From Rhodocyclales bacterium (GTDB lineage Bacteria; Pseudomonadota; Gammaproteobacteria; Burkholderiales; Rhodocyclaceae): a stretch of DNA of 47,949 nucleotides. The translations under genes and the position numbers were made by a program. The first letter of the stretch is position 1, and each line of letters starts with the position of its first letter. Shown piece after piece: positions 43,909 through 47,949 of this stretch. Under the pieces are notes generated by a model that was given only the letters and a program-made list of their open reading frames with translations, had not been told where the DNA came from and did no database searches. The DNA lies in the NCBI GenBank assembly GCA_016192435.1, contig JACPUD010000073.1, positions 1 to 47,949 of the forward strand, in the 5' to 3' direction.

Positions 43909-44391
43909 CTAAGTCTTGGGCTTCAGGTGCACATGACCATGCCCGCTGCCGGCGGGCCGGTAGCCGTGGCCGTGGGCACGCCCGACATCGACGTCGACCT
44001 CGATCAGGTTGAGCTGGCCGTGACGCACGCCGCGCTCGGCGATCAGTGCATCGGCGAAGCTGCGTACCGCGGCCGTGGGCCCGCGCAGCAGCACGCTTTC
44101 GAGGCAGTTCTCGTGATCGAGATGGGCATGCAGGGTGGCCAGGGTCAGATCGTGCTGTCCATGCTGCAAGCTGGTCAGGCGTTCGGCCAGGTCGCGCTGG
44201 TGATGGTTGTACACGTAGGACAGGTTGGCGACGCAATTCGTCGTCTCGCCACGCTTCTGCCGCGCCTCCTCAAGGTGCGCGCGCAGCAGGTCGCGCACCG
44301 CTTCGGAGCGGTTGCGATAGCCGCGCTCGGCAATCAGCCGGTCGAATTCGGCGGCCAGCTCGGCATCGAGCGAAATCGTGATGCGTTCCAT
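43909..44391 (-). CDS. nikR: Nickel-responsive transcriptional regulator NikR
   Basis: 160-residue ribbon-helix-helix repressor. The N-terminal DNA-binding strand and helices (RITISLDAELAAEFDRLI and RGYRNRSEAVRDLLR) are followed by the ACT-like metal domain. The four square-planar nickel ligands are present as His77, His88, His90 and Cys96, with the spacing of E. coli His76, His87, His89 and Cys95. The C-terminus is longer than in E. coli (133 residues) and His-rich (HGHGYRP, GHGHVHLK), which could hold extra metal. It lies one base after the HD gene stop and one base before the VOC start. The likely target is the palindrome ahead of the nickel permease. Confidence 0.95.
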   Translation of the reverse strand: MERITISLDAELAAEFDRLIAERGYRNRSEAVRDLLRAHLEEARQKRGETTNCVANLSYVYNHHQRDLAERLTSLQHGQHDLTLATLHAHLDHENCLESVLLRGPTAAVRSFADALIAERGVRHGQLNLIEVDVDVGRAHGHGYRPAGSGHGHVHLKPKT

Positions 44392-44392
44392 C

Positions 44393-45304
44393 TCAGTCGG
44401 GGTCCTTCATGCCGCGCAGCTTTTCGACGACACCGCCGCGCTTGAGCCGGTCCAGCCGATGCTTGCGTTCGGTGTTCACGACCTGCTCCAGGTAGTCGAG
44501 GTTGCGCTGTATCGATTCCTGGTAGAAATTCCGCTGAGCGCCGGTCTGCTGGCCGAAATGCCGGGCCAGATGGGTCGAAAGTCCCAGCAGGTCCTGGTCG
44601 AGCCGACCCTTGGTCATGCGATAGAAGGCCGTGGTCTTTTCCAGCAGGTCGTGGATGTCGGCAAAGCCGCCCATCTGCGCTTCCTCGAATTCGAAATACA
44701 GCAGCAATACGCGCTCGAGGTATTCGCGATTGGCCATCTGGCCGATCAGGTCGGCTGTCGCCGTGGCATAGGCGGCGCGCTGCTGCTGCAGATTGTCGAA
44801 CTTGACCCAGCCCGGGTGCTTGCGGTGGTCGGTGAGCAGGATCACCCGCGTCGTGGCTTCCAGCAAGTCGGGCGGCAGCCAGACCAGATGGGTTCGCGTG
44901 AAGTCGACGCCGCGCAGGACATGGCTTTCGGTAAATTGCGCGCCGGTGCCGCTGGCCTCGTCATCGCTCATCAAGTAGCCGACATCGTGCATCAGGGCTC
45001 CGATCAGCGCGGCATCGATATGATCGGCATCCAGTCCCTGGCCCGCCAGATGCAGGCCATGCAGCATGCGGGCGGTGCACAGCACCACCTCGTTGGTATG
45101 GGTACGGTTGTGATACAGCGTCTTGAGTTTCTGGTAGCCCGGCAACTCGCCGTTGAAAGCCCGATCGAGCAGGGCGAAGGCAGCGGCAACGCGTTGCAGG
45201 TCGTGTCCGGGCGCAAAAGCAAGGATGATCTCGCGCACCTGCGCCTCCACCTCGCCGGTGTCTCGGGTGTTGCCCAGTGCGGCAAAGGGGCTGTCGTCAG
45301 TCAT
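44393..45304 (-). CDS. HD-domain phosphohydrolase-like protein
   Basis: 303 residues. The metal-dependent HD motif set is visible: YHNRTHTNEVVLC (first His), LIGALMHDVGYLMSDDE (HD pair) and VILLTDHRKHPGW (late His/Asp), so hydrolysis of a nucleotide or other phosphate is possible. The C-terminal 90 residues are helical and charged. Substrate unknown. It heads the HD-nikR-VOC operon and diverges from hoxF across a 228-base regulatory gap. The link with nickel is by operon position only. Confidence 0.85.
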   Translation of the reverse strand: MTDDSPFAALGNTRDTGEVEAQVREIILAFAPGHDLQRVAAAFALLDRAFNGELPGYQKLKTLYHNRTHTNEVVLCTARMLHGLHLAGQGLDADHIDAALIGALMHDVGYLMSDDEASGTGAQFTESHVLRGVDFTRTHLVWLPPDLLEATTRVILLTDHRKHPGWVKFDNLQQQRAAYATATADLIGQMANREYLERVLLLYFEFEEAQMGGFADIHDLLEKTTAFYRMTKGRLDQDLLGLSTHLARHFGQQTGAQRNFYQESIQRNLDYLEQVVNTERKHRLDRLKRGGVVEKLRGMKDPD

Positions 45305-45411
45305 GGATGGGGGTTTGGCGGGCCGAGGCGCTTGAGGCGAAATCCTAGCAGAGCAGCCTTGAAAAAGCTGCCAAGCCGACGAAACTCTGCTATTCCTTTA
45401 CTCAGCGCATG

Positions 45412-45431
45412 CCGTCGGAGAGGGCCGACGG
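45412..45431. repeat. Inverted repeat in the HD-hoxF divergent region
   Basis: CCGTCGG (45412-45418) and CCGACGG (45425-45431) surround a 6-base spacer, just upstream of the putative FNR box. It may be a second operator or a leader stem for the divergent HD-nikR operon. Confidence 0.4.
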
Positions 45432-45447
45432 GCCGCCATGACGTTTG

Positions 45448-45488
45448 TTGACGCAGGTTAAGCCGCCGCAACACAATTGAACTATGCT
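45448..45488 (+). promoter_or_regulatory. Putative FNR-type class II promoter of hoxF
   Basis: TTGACGCAGGTTAA (45448-45461) matches 7 of 10 fixed positions of the FNR/CRP-family box TTGAT-N4-ATCAA. TATGCT at 45483-45488 is a plausible -10. A start near 45495 would put the box centre at about -41, the class II position. This suggests oxygen-limited expression of the hydrogenase. Confidence 0.5.
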
Positions 45489-45532
45489 GCATCGCAGTAA
45501 CAATGCGCCCAGCATCTCTCCGAGGTTCTTCC

Positions 45533-47344
45533 ATGTCCGACACCGACACCATCAACGCTGTGCTCGAACGCCATCGCCGCGACGCCACGCGCCTCGTGCA
45601 GATCCTGCGCGAGACCCAGGAACAGCTGGGCTGGCTCGCCCCCGCCACGCTGACCCATATCGCCGCCGCGATCGGCTGGCCGCGCGCCGAGGTCAGCGGC
45701 ACCGCCTCCTTCTACAGCTTCTTCCACACCCGGCCGCGCGGCAGGTATTGCGTGCTCTGGTCGGACAACATCACCGACCGCATGCTGGGCAACGGCGAAC
45801 TGATCGACGCGATGTGCAAAAAACTCTGGCTGGAGCCCGGCCGGGTTTCGGAAGATGGCCTGGTCAGCGTGAATACCACCTCCTGCACCGGCATGGGCGA
45901 CCAGGGTCCGGCGCTGCTGGTGAATTACCGCGCCGTCACCGGCATGAGCCAGGCACGCCTGGGCGAAATGGTCGGCCTGATCCGCAGCGAAGTCCCGGTC
46001 GCCGAATGGCCGGCCGACTGGTTCGCGGTCGCGGACAACATCCGCCGCCGCGACATCCTGCTGGCGCACGACCTGGTCCCCGGCCAGGCGCTGGCCGCCG
46101 CGCTGGAGCGCGGCCCGCAACGGACCCTGGCCGAGATCAAGGAGGCGCGCCTGCGCGGTCGCGGCGGCGCCGGCTTTGCCACCGGCCTCAAGTGGGAAGC
46201 CTGCCGCAACGCGTCCGGCAGCGGCGCCAAGCCGGCGCACTATGTGGTCTGCAACGCCGACGAAGGCGAGCCCGGCACCTTCAAGGATCGCGTGCTGCTG
46301 ACGTCCTACGCCGACCTGGTGTTCGAAGGCATGAGCATCGCCGGCTATGTGGTCGGCGCGAAGAAAGGTCTGCTCTACCTGCGCGGCGAGTACCGCTACC
46401 TGCTGGAGCCCCTGGAGTTGGCGCTGGCGGCACGGCGAACGGCGGGTCTCCTGGGCGCAAACATCCTCGGCGGCGATTTCGAGTTCGACATCGAAATCCA
46501 TCTCGGCGCCGGCGCCTACATCTGCGGCGAGGAATCGGCCCTGATCGAATCGCTCGAAGGCAAGCCGGGCCGCCCGCGCATCCGGCCTCCCTTCCCGGTC
46601 ACGCGCGGCTACCTCGACCAGCCGACCACGGTGAATAACGTCGAGACCCTGGCCGCCGCCTGCCTGATCGCCGCGCATGGCGGCGCCTGGTACGCCCAGC
46701 ACGGCACCGAGAAATCCACCGGCACCAAACTGCTCTCGGTCAGCGGCGACTGCGAACGCCCCGGCATCTACGAATATCCCTACGGCGTCAGCGTGCGCCA
46801 GGTGCTGGAGGACTGCGGGGCCGGGTTTGGCAAACACGATACGCAGGCGGTGCAGATCTCCGGCCCCTCGGGCATCTGCGTCGCCGACGAGGAATTCGAT
46901 CGCCGCATCGCCTTCGAGGACCTGCCCACCGCCGGCGCCTTCATGATCTTCGACGAGACCCGCGACATGTTCGAGGTGGCACGCAACTTCGCCCACTTCT
47001 TCGCCCACGAATCCTGCGGCTTCTGCACCCCCTGCCGGGTCGGCACCACGCTGGTGAAGAACATGATGGACAAGATCGCGAGGAGCCACGGCTCGCCCTA
47101 CGACATCAACGAACTGTTCAAGCTGCACCGCCTGATGCAGGGCGCCAGCCATTGCGGGCTGGGCAATTCCGCCTGCAATCCGGTGTTCGACACGCTGAAC
47201 AAGTTCCGCCCCGCCTACGAGCGACGGCTCAAGTCGCTCGACTACGAGCCGGCCTTCGATCTCGACGCCGCCCTGTCGCAGGCACGGCAGATGACCGGCC
47301 GCGACGATGCCGCCGCGCATTTGCAGAATGGGGCAGAGGCATGA
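45533..47344 (+). CDS. hoxF: NAD-reducing hydrogenase diaphorase subunit HoxF
   Basis: 603-residue flavoprotein of the soluble NAD+-reducing [NiFe] hydrogenase, close to the 602 residues of the Ralstonia/Cupriavidus protein. The N-terminal NuoE-like part (1-150) keeps only two of the four Cys of the NuoE cluster. The NuoF-like part has the FMN motif RGRGGAGFATGLKWE, NAD-binding GAGAYICGEESALIES, and the 4Fe-4S ligands SCGFCTPCRVG with HCGLGNSAC. It oxidises or reduces NAD(H) with electrons from the HoxHY hydrogenase via HoxU. GAGG lies 7 bases before the ATG at 45533; an ATG at 45503 would add ten residues without a site. The stop overlaps hoxU by 4 bases. Confidence 0.93.
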   Translation: MSDTDTINAVLERHRRDATRLVQILRETQEQLGWLAPATLTHIAAAIGWPRAEVSGTASFYSFFHTRPRGRYCVLWSDNITDRMLGNGELIDAMCKKLWLEPGRVSEDGLVSVNTTSCTGMGDQGPALLVNYRAVTGMSQARLGEMVGLIRSEVPVAEWPADWFAVADNIRRRDILLAHDLVPGQALAAALERGPQRTLAEIKEARLRGRGGAGFATGLKWEACRNASGSGAKPAHYVVCNADEGEPGTFKDRVLLTSYADLVFEGMSIAGYVVGAKKGLLYLRGEYRYLLEPLELALAARRTAGLLGANILGGDFEFDIEIHLGAGAYICGEESALIESLEGKPGRPRIRPPFPVTRGYLDQPTTVNNVETLAAACLIAAHGGAWYAQHGTEKSTGTKLLSVSGDCERPGIYEYPYGVSVRQVLEDCGAGFGKHDTQAVQISGPSGICVADEEFDRRIAFEDLPTAGAFMIFDETRDMFEVARNFAHFFAHESCGFCTPCRVGTTLVKNMMDKIARSHGSPYDINELFKLHRLMQGASHCGLGNSACNPVFDTLNKFRPAYERRLKSLDYEPAFDLDAALSQARQMTGRDDAAAHLQNGAEA

Positions 47345-47949
47345 ACATATTCCAGCTCGACGGCGAAGACATCCCCTTCCGCCAGGGGCAGACCATCATG
47401 CAGGCCGCCACCGCGCATGGCAGCTACATCCCCCACCTGTGCTGGCACCCGGATTTTCCCGCGCACGGCTCGTGCAAGCTGTGCACGGTGAAAGTCAATG
47501 GCCGCTTCGGTTCGGCCTGCACCCTGGAAGCGCAGCCCGGCATGAATGTGGAAAATCGCACGACCGAGCTCGACGACAAGCGGCGCACGCTGCTGCAGAT
47601 GTTTTTCGTCGAGGGCAATCACTTCTGCCCGTCTTGCGAGAAAAGCGGCAACTGCGCGCTCCAGGCCACGGCCTACGAACTCAAGATGATGTCGCCGCAC
47701 TTCGACATGTTCTATCCCGACCGCCCGGTCGATGCCTCGCACCCCGACGTACTGCTCGACTTCAACCGCTGCATCATGTGCAGCCTCTGCGTCACGGCTT
47801 CGCGCGAGGTCGATGGCAAGCATGTCTTCGCCATGGGCGGACGCGGCATCCTCGGCCGCCGCATCCATATCAACAGCGAATCCGGCAAGCTCGCCGACAC
47901 CGATTTTGCGCTGACCGATCGCGCCGCCAGCATCTGCCCGGTCGGCGTC
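47341..47949 (+). CDS. hoxU: NAD-reducing hydrogenase diaphorase subunit HoxU, 3' truncated
   Basis: 203 residues are present before the right edge, with no stop codon. HoxU carries electrons between HoxF and the hydrogenase module, resembling the N-terminus of NuoG. Visible clusters: the 2Fe-2S set in LCWHPDFPAHGSCKLCTVKV with a later SACTLE; the His-ligated 4Fe-4S set HFCPSCEKSGNC; and CIMCSLCVTASREV continuing to CPVG at the edge. The ATG overlaps the hoxF stop (ATGA), so the two are coupled. hoxY and hoxH are expected beyond the edge. Confidence 0.95.
   Translation, partial: MNIFQLDGEDIPFRQGQTIMQAATAHGSYIPHLCWHPDFPAHGSCKLCTVKVNGRFGSACTLEAQPGMNVENRTTELDDKRRTLLQMFFVEGNHFCPSCEKSGNCALQATAYELKMMSPHFDMFYPDRPVDASHPDVLLDFNRCIMCSLCVTASREVDGKHVFAMGGRGILGRRIHINSESGKLADTDFALTDRAASICPVGV

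Noticed and set aside
45482..47320. A 612-codon open frame antisense to hoxF
   Set aside because: No domain, composition typical of a shadow frame; hoxF is complete on the plus strand.
1..47949. CRISPR arrays, insertion sequences, tRNA and rRNA genes
   Set aside because: No regularly spaced repeats, transposase-like frames with terminal repeats, or conserved rRNA/tRNA segments were noticed; this was a reading by eye, not a program run.

Overview
The window is a GC-rich, gene-dense piece of a betaproteobacterial chromosome. I would guess a Rhodocyclales/Sterolibacteriaceae-like, motile organism capable of H2 oxidation, from the mix of polar-flagellum regulators of the FleS/FleR type, a chemotaxis operon with CheZ and CheD, a DsrS-like protein and an NAD-reducing (HoxFU) hydrogenase. 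This placement is inference from gene content only. No rRNA, tRNA, CRISPR array or insertion sequence was seen, and there is no clear sign of recent transfer.

Region 1 (1-14.7 kb) is signalling and chemotaxis. A hybrid histidine kinase cut by the left edge faces a FixJ-like regulator. Then follows one long plus-strand operon, cheR-cheB-cheD-HDOD-mcp-cheV2-cheY-cheZ-cheA. It has no cheW; the only CheW domains outside CheA are the two in an unusual tandem CheV-CheV fusion. The MCP carries its putative sensor at the C-terminus.

Region 2 (14.8-26.8 kb) holds a J-domain-like coiled-coil protein, a Sel1-repeat protein, a GGDEF diguanylate cyclase with its own sigma-54-type promoter, a membrane-anchored methyltransferase, an HD-GYP phosphodiesterase, a small lipoprotein, and a second, transmembrane hybrid kinase that resembles the first. 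c-di-GMP synthesis and breakdown are thus encoded within 4 kb of each other.

Region 3 (26.8-34.3 kb) is flagellar: fleS-fleR, then fliE behind a near-perfect sigma-54 promoter, followed by a carbonic-anhydrase-like protein that lacks one zinc ligand, and divergently fliF-fliG. The fliHIJ genes do not follow fliG; a GC-rich stem-loop ends the unit.

Region 4 (34.3-42.3 kb) has a coiled-coil secreted protein of unknown role, a SWIM-SNF2 helicase, and a three-gene unit of MoxR ATPase, VWA protein with an HExxH motif, and DsrS-like protein.

Region 5 (42.3 kb to the end) is nickel and hydrogen metabolism: a NiCoT nickel permease behind a palindromic NikR-like operator, a convergent HD-nikR-VOC operon, and hoxF-hoxU (hoxU cut by the right edge) behind a putative FNR-type class II promoter. 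Nickel uptake, nickel sensing and a nickel-dependent hydrogenase are therefore grouped.
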